This document shows, piece by piece, positions 36,288 to 45,879 of a stretch of DNA of 64,000 nucleotides; the first letter of the stretch is position 1; each line of letters begins with the position of its first letter. Below the pieces are notes generated by a model. It was not told where the DNA came from, ran no database searches, and saw only the letters and a list, made by a program, of their open reading frames with translations. Source of the stretch: Mesorhizobium sp. M1D.F.Ca.ET.043.01.1.1 (GTDB lineage Bacteria; Pseudomonadota; Alphaproteobacteria; Rhizobiales; Rhizobiaceae); contig NZ_CP034444.1 in assembly GCF_003952385.1 (NCBI RefSeq), forward strand, positions 2,108,001 to 2,172,000, in the 5' to 3' direction. The translations under genes and the position numbers were made by a program.

Positions 36288-37763
36288 TTGCCCCTGCGCC
36301 TGCCAATAATCCGTCGCTTGAAATCCCCTGACCTGTTTGGCGCCATCGATCGCCTGCCAGCACCCGGCACGCCGGCTAGCGAGCGGACATTCGAGGTCCT
36401 CAATCCATCGAGCGGGGAAGTCTTGGCGGTGCTTCCCGACATGGGTGTGAAGGAGACACGCGCTGCGATCGACAAGGCCTACACGGCGCAGCCTAGATGG
36501 GCTGCACTGCCCGCCCGAGAACGCAGCGACGTTTTGTGGCGGTGGCATGAACTGATCATGGACCACGCCGATGATCTTGCCGCGATACTCACTGCAGAGA
36601 TGGGCAAGCCGTTTGCCGAAGCCAAGTCGGAGGTGTCGCATGCGGCCGCGTATCTGCAATGGTACGCCGAAGAAGCCAATCGCATCTATGGCGAGACGAT
36701 CCCCCCACCATCGATTGACCGTCGCATGATGGTGATCAAGCAGCCGATCGGTGTCGTGGGCACAATTACGCCATGGAATTTCCCAGCGTCGATGGTGGCG
36801 CGCAAGATCTCGCCGGCCCTGGCGGCGGGCTGCGCGATTGTGCTTAAACCCGCTGAACAGACGCCGCTCGTGGCAGGCGCAATGTTCGCCCTCGCGCATC
36901 AAGCCGGCTTTCCCGACGGCGTCATCAACCTGGTATATGCGTCCGAAGGTGACGCCGTAGGACGCGAACTCTGCTCAAATCCCAAGGTGCGAAAGATCAG
37001 CTTTACGGGCTCGACCGAGGTTGGCCGGCTGCTCATGCGCCAGTGCTCGGACCAGATCAAGAAGGTCAGCCTCGAGCTCGGCGGCAATGCCCCTTTCATT
37101 GTCTTTGATGACGCCGATATCGACGCTGCGGTTGACGGCGCGATCCAGGCGAAATTCCGCAACGCCGGTCAGACTTGCGTTTCGGCGAACCGCCTTTACG
37201 TCCAATCGAGCGTTCACGATGAGTTCGTCGAGAAGTTCGTGGACAAAGTCCGGCACTTGTCGGTTGGCGACGGCTTCGTTGCCGGAGTGGACATTGGACC
37301 GCTGATCGACATCCATGCTCTGCGCAAGATCGAGTCGCACATTGCAGATGCCGTTGCCAAGGGTGGGATTATTCGATGCGGGGCCGAACGCATCGGCAAG
37401 GATGGCACCTTCTTCAAGCCCACAGTGCTCACCGAAATTTCCAGCATCATGGCTGTTGCGCAAGAGGAGACTTTCGGGCCGCTGGCGCCGATCATTCGCT
37501 TCGAAGATGCGGATCAGGTTGTGCGTGAGGCCAACGACACGATCTACGGCCTCGCCGCCTATTTCTATGCCTCGAACCTCAAGCGTGTCTGGCGCGTTGC
37601 CGAGGCATTGGAATACGGCATGGTTGGCATCAACACGGGGCGTATGTCTTCGGAAGCGGCGCCTTTTGGCGGCATGAAGCAGTCCGGCATCGGGCGGGAG
37701 GGTTCCCGCCACGGGCTCGAAGACTACCTCGAAATGAAATACCTCTGCATGGGCGGCATCTGA
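36288..37763 (+). CDS. Succinate-semialdehyde-type aldehyde dehydrogenase
   Basis: About 491 residues from a TTG at 36288 with AGAGGAA upstream; the frame is open much further 5' but that part overlaps the P450 gene in another frame and is not coding. Motifs: TPWNFPASM, KPAEQTPL, SFTGSTEVGR, catalytic LELGGNAPF and NAGQTCVSANR, EETFGP. These are of the GabD/SSADH subgroup, which oxidises succinate semialdehyde to succinate with NAD(P). Lies about 275 bases after the P450. A different non-ATG start cannot be excluded. Confidence 0.85.
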   Translation: MPLRLPIIRRLKSPDLFGAIDRLPAPGTPASERTFEVLNPSSGEVLAVLPDMGVKETRAAIDKAYTAQPRWAALPARERSDVLWRWHELIMDHADDLAAILTAEMGKPFAEAKSEVSHAAAYLQWYAEEANRIYGETIPPPSIDRRMMVIKQPIGVVGTITPWNFPASMVARKISPALAAGCAIVLKPAEQTPLVAGAMFALAHQAGFPDGVINLVYASEGDAVGRELCSNPKVRKISFTGSTEVGRLLMRQCSDQIKKVSLELGGNAPFIVFDDADIDAAVDGAIQAKFRNAGQTCVSANRLYVQSSVHDEFVEKFVDKVRHLSVGDGFVAGVDIGPLIDIHALRKIESHIADAVAKGGIIRCGAERIGKDGTFFKPTVLTEISSIMAVAQEETFGPLAPIIRFEDADQVVREANDTIYGLAAYFYASNLKRVWRVAEALEYGMVGINTGRMSSEAAPFGGMKQSGIGREGSRHGLEDYLEMKYLCMGGI

Positions 37764-38251
37764 TCTCTATCTGGATGGACACCTCGGGCGGCGCACGATC
37801 AAACCAAAGAGATGATTCGAGCGCGGACCGCTTCGGGTCGTTTCAGTGCCCCCGCCTGCGCGCCTTAAGCTTGGATAGGTGAGCAACCTACCGTCCGCAG
37901 GTGCACCTTGCCTCCTCGCTGTAGAGGGGTTTCAACGTAGCTGGGCGTCTAGATGCATACCGCGGCACGTCTCGCCAGGCCGGTGTCTGCTGCAACTAAG
38001 AAGGCGATTGTGCATCAGGTGCGCTGAGACAGCGAAGGTAGTCAACCCGACGATGCAAGACGTCCGCACGGCGAATTGGCGCACCGAAACGTTTACGCCG
38101 CAACCTCCTTATTGCCGCACGGCCCACTGAGCCCCCTTCGCGCATCGCTCTGAATCGGTACAGTCGCCGGCATTCCCGCCTGGAGAAGATTCAGTGACAC
38201 AAGACGTGCCCAGGCCGCGCATGCACGAAAGACATTGAGGGTTGAGATCCA
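37764..38251. other. Intergenic region before the HAD gene
   Basis: No gene or regulatory motif recognised in about 490 bases. Confidence 0.4.
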
Positions 38252-39025
38252 ATGATTATAGCGCATCTGCTCGACATGGACGGGGTCCTGGTCCGGGGCG
38301 GCCAACCGATTTCTGGCTCGGTCGGCTATGTTGCCGGGCTAGTCGCCAAGGGTGAGCCCTTTCAGATCTTCACCAATAACTCGCGGTTCACGCCAGAAGA
38401 TCATGCCGAGCGTCTAAGAGCGGTTGGCTTCGCCGTGCAGCCAGAGCACATCTACACATCGGCGCTCGCCACCGCGCGGTTCATGGCGCTGCAAAAGCAC
38501 CGATCAACTGCCTATGTTATCGGCGACCACGGTCTGGTCGAGGCCCTGCGGCAGGCAGGCTGCCGAATAACAGAGTTTGCCCCCGAATTCGTGGTCCTCG
38601 GAGACACCACGTCGTACCACTACGAGCAGATCGCAACTGGCGCTGAGCTTGTGGCGAAGGGCGCGCGCTTTCTCGCCACCAACCCGGATGCCACTGGCCC
38701 GACCGAGCGGGGCTCCCATCCGGCGTGCGGGGCTGTCGCGGCACTAATCGAGAAGGCCACCGGCCGTCAGCCCTATTTCGTCGGGAAGCCGAACCCGTTC
38801 ATGATGCGCGACGCGCTCGACCGGCTGGGAGTTCGAGCTGTCGATACCATCATGGTCGGGGACCGCATGGATACCGACGTGCTCGCGGGGCTGGAATCGG
38901 GCCTGAGAACAGCCCTTGTGCTTACTGGTGTGACCAAGCTGGCAGACATAGAGCGGTTTCCATTCAGACCGGACTACGTGGTCGAGTGCCTTGCCGATCT
39001 GGGCCAAATCATAGCGAACCAATAA
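38252..39025 (+). CDS. HAD-superfamily (NagD-like) phosphatase
   Basis: A 257-residue HAD-IIA hydrolase: motif I LLDMDGVLVRG, motif II IFTNNS, cap domain, and motifs III/IV as KPNPFMM and IMVGDRMDTDVLAG. NagD relatives dephosphorylate nucleotides or sugar phosphates in the cytoplasm. Full length, intact. No operon partner; substrate unknown. Confidence 0.85.
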   Translation: MIIAHLLDMDGVLVRGGQPISGSVGYVAGLVAKGEPFQIFTNNSRFTPEDHAERLRAVGFAVQPEHIYTSALATARFMALQKHRSTAYVIGDHGLVEALRQAGCRITEFAPEFVVLGDTTSYHYEQIATGAELVAKGARFLATNPDATGPTERGSHPACGAVAALIEKATGRQPYFVGKPNPFMMRDALDRLGVRAVDTIMVGDRMDTDVLAGLESGLRTALVLTGVTKLADIERFPFRPDYVVECLADLGQIIANQ

Positions 39026-39788
39026 GCCGAACGCACCCCTACACGAAGACCGAACGCTCCTCTACGTTCCGCATGCCGGCCGTCAACCTGGGCAATGATC
39101 GGGAGGAACAGCCGGCCCGCATCCAGAAAAGAAGTGATAAGCGTGACAACTTAGTCGAAGTGCACCCATGTAGGGCAAGCAAGTTCATTGTGAGCTTCAC
39201 TGCTTTGGTTCTGCACGTTCCAGCGATCGCACCGGAATTGATCCGGTGATTGGGTGCGCCCGTTGTCGGATCGTCGACGATGTCCGCAATGTCACACAAT
39301 GCTTTCAGAGCGATTGCATCGTTCCTAACGATTTTCCCAGTTGGCACGACGATGCGTTCTCTGTGCAAGAGCACTGCGACGCGGCCGACCCGAGAAGGCA
39401 CCACCTGATGATCACGCCGTTCCAACAATAGGGGCGCCGCCTCCAACGAGCGCCGATCAAACGGAAGCCATCGCGCTTTCATTCGTCTGGTTGTCCGGAC
39501 ATGACGAATTCGATTTCGGGCCAAAAGTGAGTGCACCCGATGACCCCCATGTTTGTGGAAGGCGAACGGGCACTTGCGTCGACGGCCGGCCAGTCGGCAA
39601 ACACCCTGAAGCACTTCGGTGGAGCGCAGTTCGAGCGCGACGGGGCGGCGCTGAATGCCTTTCGACCGACCCGACCCTCGTAAGCGGCTTTGGGCGAAAG
39701 AGACCGATCAGCGCAAGGTGTTACTCGCATAATCACATAAACATCTCGTTATATGGTATTGACAAGGATCGAAGCGGCTGTGATTGTA
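39026..39788. other. Region between HAD gene and riboswitch
   Basis: No credible gene; holds the relic sigma-54 promoter. Likely also the promoter for metE near its 3' end (AT-rich bases 39735-39760). Confidence 0.4.
39281..39355 (+). promoter_or_regulatory. Relic NifA/sigma-54 promoter
   Basis: A perfect TGT-N10-ACA site (39281-39296) precedes TTGGCACGACGATGC (39341-39355), but GG and GC are only nine bases apart. The region 39260-39360 is very similar to the ompW promoter (33768-33866), so it looks like a duplicate that lost one base. No gene follows. Confidence 0.5.
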
Positions 39789-39968
39789 CGCATGTCATGG
39801 TTCTTCGCGCGGCACTGCCGTAGCGGAGCTAAGAGGGAAGCCGGTGCGATGCCGGCGCTGCCCCCGCAACTGTTAGCGGCGAGCCAAGCCCATTGATGTC
39901 ACTGAGGCGAACGGCCTCGGGAAGACGGGCGGAGGCTTTGACCCGCGAGCCAGGAGACCTGCCACGAC
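39789..39968 (+). ncRNA. Cobalamin (B12) riboswitch
   Basis: The conserved elements are in order: GAGGGAAGCCGGTGCGA-like P3-P5 core (39829-39845), CTGCCCCCGCAACTGT (39859-39875), and the B12 box GCGAGCCAGGAGACCTGCC (39945-39963). It precedes metE by about 100 bases, as expected for repression of the B12-independent methionine synthase when cobalamin is present. Confidence 0.93.
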
Positions 39969-40070
39969 GAACAACGTCCACGGGCGGGGTGTCTGGTGGT
40001 CGCGGTAGCTCGGCTTCGTGCCGCCTATTCGCGGGTTCCTTGTCCCCCGCCCCAACCATCGGGGTATGGC

Positions 40071-42425
40071 ATGACTGTCTCTCAACGAATTCCTGTAGCA
40101 ACGCTCGGCGTGCCGCGTATCGGTCGACGGCGGGAACTGAAATTCGCGCTTGAAAACTACTGGTCCGGAAAATCTCGCGCTGCCGATCTGCTCGCGACGG
40201 CGAAGACGCTGCGTGCCGCTAGCTGGAGGGAGCAGCACGATCGCGGCGTGTCGAAAATCCCGTCCAACGATTTCTCGCTTTATGACCACGTGCTCGACAC
40301 AGTCGCCATGGTCGGCGCCGTTCCGGCACGATACGCCTGGACTGACGGCGAGGTCCCACTCGATATCTATTTCGCCATGGCGCGCGGCAATCAAGGTCAG
40401 GCCGCGGATTGTGGACCTGCCGGTGACGAGCCTGCGGCCAATGGGCAGGGCCTTGCCGCGATGGAAATGACCAAATGGTTCGACACCAACTACCACTACA
40501 TTGTGCCGGAACTCAGGGACGATCAGAGCTTTGCCCTCTCGTCGGCGAAACCGGTCGATCATTTCCTCGAGGCCAAGGCGCTCGGCATCCACACTCGCCC
40601 GGTCCTGCTTGGACCGGTTACCTTTCTCAAGTTGGCGAAGTCACCTGAGGAAGGTTTCAACCCTATCGCGCTCCTGCCACGGCTGCTGCCCGTCTACGAG
40701 GAACTCCTGCAGAGGCTAAAGCTCGCGGGAGCCGATTGGGTGCAGATCGATGAGCCGGCGCTCGTGCTCGATCTGATTCCCAACGAACGGGATGCGCTCC
40801 AATTCGCCTACTCCCGGCTGTCGAAAGCAGCACCCGAGTTGAAGATCATGGTCGCTACCTATTTCGGATCGCTGGGAGACAATCTCGAGACCGCAATTTC
40901 TCTGCCCGTGGCGGGACTGCACGTGGATCTCGTGCGCGCTCCAGAGCAGTTGGAGGCCGTCGGCCGGCTCGCGCAGAAGGAACTTGTGCTCTCGCTCGGG
41001 CTGATCGACGGCCGCAACGTCTGGCGCGCGAACCTGCCTGCGATATTTGACCGTATCAAGCCGATCGTCGCCGGTTGGCCGCTGGAGCGGGTGGAGATTG
41101 CCCCGTCCTGCTCGATGCTGCATGTGCCGATCGACCTGGACTTGGAGACGGCACTCGATGCGGATGTGAGGTCGTGGCTCGCCTTCGCAGCGCAAAAGAC
41201 CGACGAGCTGGTCGTGCTCGCCCGTGCCCTGGCCGAAGGCCGGGACGCAGTGGCCGCCGAACTGGAGGCGTCGGCTGAGGCTGCCGCCGTTCGCGCGACA
41301 TCCGCCAAGGTGCATGATCCGCTCGTCGAAGGCCGGGTCGCCAGGATCAAGGTCGGCATGACGCGCCGGAAGAGCGCATTTGCCGGCCGCTCCAAGCTTC
41401 AGGCCGACGTGTTTGGCTTGCCCCCCTTCCCCACCACGACGATCGGCTCCTTCCCGCAAACAGCCGAGATTCGCAAGGCGCGGGCAGCTCATGCCAAAGG
41501 CCAGCTGAGTTACGTCGACTATGAAGCGTTCCTGAAGAAAGAGATAAAAGCCGCCGTTCGCTGGCAAGAAGAGATCGGACTCGACGTGCTGGTCCACGGC
41601 GAATTCGAGCGCAACGACATGGTGCAATATTTCGCCGAGCAGCTCTGCGGCTTCGCCTTCACGCAACACGGGTGGGTGCAAAGCTATGGCTCGCGCTTTG
41701 TGCGACCCCCGATCATCATTGGAGATGTGTCGCGACAAAATCCGATGACACTACATTGGTGGCGATATGCCCAGTCGCTAACGCTGAAGCCGGTGAAAGG
41801 CATGCTTACCGGTCCCGTGACGATCCTCAATTGGTCCTTCGTCCGAGACGACCTTCCGCGCTCAGCCGTCTGCCGTCAGGTCGCGCTCGCCATTCGCGAT
41901 GAAGTGAGCGACCTTGAAAAGGCCGGCGCTAAGATGATCCAGATCGACGAAGCCGCACTGCGCGAGGGCTTGCCGCTGCGCCAGGCCGACTGGGAGGCCT
42001 ATCTCGACTGGGCCGTCGAATGCTTCCGGCTGGCTTCAACGGCCGTCGAGGATGCGACCCAGATCCACACCCATATGTGCTACTCCGAGTTCGGCGACAT
42101 CGTGGACGCTATCGCCGCAATGGATGCGGATGTGATCTCCATTGAAGCCTCGCGCTCGCAGATGGAACTGCTCGATACGCTTCGAACCTTCAAGTATCCG
42201 AACGATATCGGACCTGGCGTCTATGACATTCACTCGCCGCGGGTCCCGGAAGTGGGCGAGATTTCCAACCTCATCATGCTTGCGCGCGATCGATTGTTGG
42301 ATGACCAACTGTGGGTGAATCCCGACTGCGGCCTCAAAACGCGCAGATGGGAGGAGGTCCGCTCTGCCCTGGTGAACATGGTGGCTGCGGCACGCGCAAT
42401 TCGGGAAAAAGCGCAAACGGCGTAG
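40071..42425 (+). CDS. metE: MetE, cobalamin-independent methionine synthase
   Basis: A 784-residue enzyme transferring a methyl group from 5-methyltetrahydrofolate-triglutamate to homocysteine. Start at 40071 matches the family N-terminus (VATLGVPRIGRRRELKFALE). The N-terminal barrel and C-terminal catalytic barrel are both present: TTTIGSFPQTAEIRKAR, the substrate region HGEFERNDMVQYF, zinc ligands in QIHTHMCYSEF (His, Cys), IEASRSQMELL, and the final Cys in NPDCGLKTR. A B12 riboswitch controls it. Together with glyA/metK downstream it forms part of a methionine/SAM theme on the island. Confidence 0.95.
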   Translation: MTVSQRIPVATLGVPRIGRRRELKFALENYWSGKSRAADLLATAKTLRAASWREQHDRGVSKIPSNDFSLYDHVLDTVAMVGAVPARYAWTDGEVPLDIYFAMARGNQGQAADCGPAGDEPAANGQGLAAMEMTKWFDTNYHYIVPELRDDQSFALSSAKPVDHFLEAKALGIHTRPVLLGPVTFLKLAKSPEEGFNPIALLPRLLPVYEELLQRLKLAGADWVQIDEPALVLDLIPNERDALQFAYSRLSKAAPELKIMVATYFGSLGDNLETAISLPVAGLHVDLVRAPEQLEAVGRLAQKELVLSLGLIDGRNVWRANLPAIFDRIKPIVAGWPLERVEIAPSCSMLHVPIDLDLETALDADVRSWLAFAAQKTDELVVLARALAEGRDAVAAELEASAEAAAVRATSAKVHDPLVEGRVARIKVGMTRRKSAFAGRSKLQADVFGLPPFPTTTIGSFPQTAEIRKARAAHAKGQLSYVDYEAFLKKEIKAAVRWQEEIGLDVLVHGEFERNDMVQYFAEQLCGFAFTQHGWVQSYGSRFVRPPIIIGDVSRQNPMTLHWWRYAQSLTLKPVKGMLTGPVTILNWSFVRDDLPRSAVCRQVALAIRDEVSDLEKAGAKMIQIDEAALREGLPLRQADWEAYLDWAVECFRLASTAVEDATQIHTHMCYSEFGDIVDAIAAMDADVISIEASRSQMELLDTLRTFKYPNDIGPGVYDIHSPRVPEVGEISNLIMLARDRLLDDQLWVNPDCGLKTRRWEEVRSALVNMVAAARAIREKAQTA

Positions 42426-43153
42426 GACTCGGTGACACTTGCCGGCGGTGAGCGGCGACGCTGCACCCCGGGCGAAGTAGGTTGAGGAGGCTATCCGGCT
42501 CACCCAAAGAAATCGACCTGCCGCCGACCGAAGCGCCTCCGTAAGCTTGGTCTGGTCGGGCCTTGTTATGGCGCGGCCACGCCAGCTGTTCCGAAGGCGG
42601 GCGTTGGCGGGCGATCGAAGCAGGCCGGCCCTCAAATGAGCCGGCCAGAGATCAGACGGCTGACCCCCAGCGGTTTCGGACTACTCCGGATTTAAGCTAG
42701 TCCAATATCACTATCATCTTTCCGATGCGATCGCCGAAACCTCCGTTCCGACATCGGCGACCATCGGGAGAGGCATCGGCGATCACGCGGGGCCGGTCCA
42801 AGGGTGTTCCGGGAAACCGGATGCAGGGCTAATCTGGGGGGAGGTTCAAACGGCACTTCTGTTGACTATCGTGACAGTATCGACGCTCCGCCATCTGCAG
42901 TCGGCCAACTCTCGCTCAATGGCCCGTCTGCCTCTGTCTCCAATTACGATCGCCGCGCAGGCGAAGCCGAACGACCGCAGCTTGGCTGGCGGACCCCTTG
43001 TGTTTTGATGTTGGAAGATCCCACGCGCGACCAGGAAAGCCATTGCGGAAGTAACGGGGTTGGCTTGCTCCTGGCGGATGCCGGCAGGGATGTTCGGACC
43101 GTGGCCAACAGCGATGCGCAGAGGGCCGAAATTCATGAGCGGCGTCATAAATC
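42426..43153. other. Intergenic region after metE
   Basis: No gene recognised; frames on both strands are short or antisense to one another. Confidence 0.4.
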
Positions 43154-43402
43154 TCAATCGTTGCGCAGAATGCGTGCTTCGAGCGCGGCTGCGACGAAAG
43201 CTCGTCGAGCGGCTGGCGCATGGGTCTTACCGCGTAACACCTGCAGACAGACGTCCATCGCTATTCTGCGTTTATCGGTCTCATTATGCAGATCCCGCAG
43301 CAAGATAGCGGCCGCGTCGTTGACGTCCACCACGATGCGCTCTGAGCTGCGGCGGCTGACCTGAACAACGACTGGCCTCTCAAATCTGATCAACCCGGTC
43401 AT
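43154..43402 (-). CDS. DUF982 family protein
   Basis: An 82-residue protein from the Met at 43402, after a G-rich ribosome-binding site. The pattern PVVVQVSRRSSERIVVDVND, then AAILLRDLHNETDKRRIAM, CLQVLRGKTHAPAARRAFV is the DUF982 family, abundant in rhizobia and of unknown function. Intact. Confidence 0.75.
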   Translation of the reverse strand: MTGLIRFERPVVVQVSRRSSERIVVDVNDAAAILLRDLHNETDKRRIAMDVCLQVLRGKTHAPAARRAFVAAALEARILRND

Positions 43403-43667
43403 CCCCCCTCCTCCACAGCCACTATGCGGCAAACTGCCCCGGTCGTATTTCTTTACTCAGTCGAACGCGACCGATGCACCTGCACCACTGAGGCTGGCCA
43501 TTCACGACCAAGCGATCGCCATGAGCTGCGTCTGGCCATAGTCAGGTTGCGTGCGATCTGCACTTTTGTAGTCGGCGGTGAGGAACTGCTTCTCATTCGC
43601 GCGGTCTAGCCGTGAAACTCGGACAATAGTGCACTGTTTGACGCGCCTTGCCAGACGTCGTCGAGGT

Positions 43668-43970
43668 CTACACCTGCACTTTTCCACTGCCCGATCTGCA
43701 GGCAGCAATCCACTTCATCGCCGAGGTTGGATCTTCCAATATGTCGACCCGTTTCGCAAAGCCGAAAAAGGCATTGCGAGCCGTACTTACCGGCTTGCGC
43801 CCATCGTATGCATCGTAGCATGCCCTCAGGGCGATCTCGTGGATCATGTCTCTGCGATCTTCAGGCCATTCATTGAGAAAATCGATGGCATCCGCAAGGC
43901 CGGCAATCTCTTGGATGATGTGCGTTGCGCGCTTCACGAAAAGGGGGTTGCTGAAAGCCTTAGCGTTCAT
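43668..43970 (-). CDS. DUF982 family protein
   Basis: A 100-residue protein from the Met at 43970 (GGAGA upstream). VKRATHIIQEIAGLADAIDF, NEWPEDRRDMIHEIALRACY and a C-terminal ARNAFFGFAKRVDIL follow the DUF982 pattern. It is a second, divergent copy 270 bases upstream of the first and in the same direction. Function unknown. Confidence 0.75.
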   Translation of the reverse strand: MNAKAFSNPLFVKRATHIIQEIAGLADAIDFLNEWPEDRRDMIHEIALRACYDAYDGRKPVSTARNAFFGFAKRVDILEDPTSAMKWIAACRSGSGKVQV

Positions 43971-44211
43971 TCGTTTCTCCGAACTATCCGAATAAATTTG
44001 GGTGAAGAGGCGCCGCATCGACGCGGCACAACCATGGCACAGCGGTGTTGTCAGGACGATGACGGTTGAAGAGTTATCCTGCGACTGCGGCCGGGTGTGT
44101 AGCGATCCGCGAACAGATCGTGCAATGGCTTGGTTGCCATCAAAGGCGGCCGTCACTATTAAGCTATGAATTGATTCCCCACGCCTAGTCTAAGTCCGCA
44201 GGAGCGTTTTC

Positions 44212-44673
44212 ATGACCGAAGAAACTGAGACAGCTGATAACCTTATCGAACTCACCGCCCATGTCATCTCAGCCTATGTTTCGAACAATCCTGTTCCCGT
44301 CAGTGAACTGCCTGGGCTTATCGGCCTGATCCACATCGCATTGAAAGCCACTGCCGGTGGTGCAGCACCAGAAAAGTCGGAACCTCTCAACCCTGCCGTA
44401 CCGATCAGAAAATCGGTTACACCCGATTACATTGTCAGCCTTGAGGACGGTAAGAAGTTCAAGTCGCTTAAGCGTCACCTGGCTACCCACCATGGCCTTA
44501 CGCCCGACGAATATCGCGCGAAATGGGGGCTGCCGGCGGACTATCCCATGGTGGCGCCAAACTACGCTGCGGCCCGCTCGGCATTGGCCAAGACCATGGG
44601 TCTGGGCCGCAAGCCGAAGGAACCGGAAACGTCGGCACCTGCCAAGCGTGCCCGCAAGAATGGCGCAGCCTGA
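44212..44673 (+). CDS. MucR/Ros-family transcriptional regulator
   Basis: A 153-residue regulator; AGGAG precedes the ATG. The conserved DNA-binding part is [20 protein letters not shown] followed by [20 protein letters not shown] and [12 protein letters not shown]. In zinc-binding Ros proteins a Cys pair stands where this one has Ser and Asp (IVSLEDG), so zinc coordination is doubtful; zinc-less MucR-like proteins are known from Mesorhizobium. The family regulates exopolysaccharide, motility and other genes via AT-rich sites. Confidence 0.9.
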   Translation: MTEETETADNLIELTAHVISAYVSNNPVPVSELPGLIGLIHIALKATAGGAAPEKSEPLNPAVPIRKSVTPDYIVSLEDGKKFKSLKRHLATHHGLTPDEYRAKWGLPADYPMVAPNYAAARSALAKTMGLGRKPKEPETSAPAKRARKNGAA

Positions 44674-44772
44674 CTGCACTTTTAACGATCGACCAAGCCG
44701 ATGCGGCATGATTTCGCACCTGCGAGAGATGATTTGTGCATTGCAATATCGGCGGCTATCGGTATGATCATG

Positions 44773-44888
44773 TTGTCGGCCATCTACTCCTCCCAGATGT
44801 GGTGCCGACGCTGAATGGGGCGCACCTCCTCCCGTGTCTCATTCGAAATCGAGCCCGCTGCCACCTCCTCCCGGCAGCGGGCTTTTTC
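44773..44888 (+). ncRNA. Candidate alpha-r14/cuckoo-type sRNA with three anti-SD loops
   Basis: About 116 nt. A sigma-70-like promoter (TTGCAA at 44741, TATGAT at 44763, 16-base spacing) precedes it. Hairpin one: GTCGGCCATCT / AGATG...GCCGAC enclosing ACTCCTCCC. Middle part: GCACCTCCTCCCGTGTC. Last hairpin: AGCCCGCTGCC / GGCAGCGGGCT enclosing ACCTCCTCCC and followed by T5. The repeated CCTCCTCCC anti-Shine-Dalgarno motif, the length and the terminator match the alpha-r14 family of rhizobial sRNAs, which bind ribosome-binding sites. Confidence 0.82.
44852..44888 (+). terminator. Rho-independent terminator of the sRNA
   Basis: An 11-base-pair GC-rich stem (AGCCCGCTGCC with GGCAGCGGGCT) and T5CTTT tail. 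Confidence 0.85.
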
Positions 44889-44929
44889 TTTGTCTAAGAC
44901 GCGATTTCGGTCTTCGACCAACGCATGGG

Positions 44930-45515
44930 TCTAGCGAGCGGATGCTCCGACCCTCCGGGCCTTTCTTGCCCTGCCCGCATTGGACAAACACCTTCTGACC
45001 CTCCATCAGCGTGCTCAGTCCTGAGCGGGTCAGCCCGGTGGCATGAACGAAGATATCCTTCTCACGGTTTTCAGGAGCAAGGAAGCCGAAGCCCTTTTTG
45101 CGGATTGTACCACTTTACCGTGCCCTCGCTCTCCAATTGGGCACTCGTCCGGCGGCGGGCTCTCCAGCGCTACGCGTACGTAGCTGAGTTTCGCGGTCTG
45201 ATTACCGACCTCCAGCACTTGAGAGACGGTGACCTCTTGGACCTTCTCCCAGTGTGGCCTTGAGACGCGTTTCTTCGGAAACACCGGGCTTCCCGGCCGC
45301 CTGCAGCACGCGGATGTGTCTCTATGCCCTCGGGCAATTTGACAAAGCCAAAACCCTCGCCGGTGCTGAACAAGATCACGTCGGCGTCGACAGCTGGTGT
45401 GGTTACGGTGGCGAACGCAGAAATAGCTTGGCTCGGAAGACCGTTCCGCAAAAGAAACCGTGTCATCGTCATAGCGATGCCGGCTTGGCTCACGACGGTG
45501 CTTATGTTTGCTCAT
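44930..45515 (-). pseudogene. Two-domain cold-shock protein, frameshifted
   Basis: Starts MSKHKHRREPSRHRYDDDTV at 45515. The first cold-shock domain appears in another frame (TGEGFGFVKLPEG), the linker in a third (VTVSQVLEVGNQTAKL), and the second domain as EGTVKWYNPQKG with GFGF continuing after one extra A in an A-run, then IFVHATGLTRSGLS and QKVFVQCGQGKKGPEG. Cold-shock domains bind RNA or single-stranded DNA. At least three indels; some could be sequence errors because they fall in short homopolymers. Confidence 0.7.
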
Positions 45516-45879
45516 GATCGTCCGAGTGGCTTGAACAGCGCACTGCGCTCCCGGCAAGATAATCTCAATCGGGCGATACGTTCATTTCAATTCACGAGTC
45601 GGCCGCTTACCCGCTGTATCGCACGGCCGACCTGTTGACACACGAGGTCGACCATCGCGGGTGAGCAAGATATGCAACGGGTCGAGCTACTGATCCGAAC
45701 GCTTCCCCATATCGCACGGCAGAAGGTTCGCACTGGAGGGCGATACTCACCCTTTTCCATCGTGGCATGCCCCCGCGGCTGCTTCTCACGGGGATGCGCA
45801 TCCGACATTTCGATTAAAGCGCACCGCTCCGCACGGTCCGCAGGAGGGGAGACGGGCAGCCCGTCGTTGAACCGCCCGG
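45516..45879. other. Gap between cold-shock relic and kinase gene
   Basis: No gene or regulatory element recognised. Confidence 0.4.

Noticed and set aside
40716-41738. 340-codon minus-strand frame opposite metE
   Set aside because: Antisense shadow of metE with no motifs of its own.
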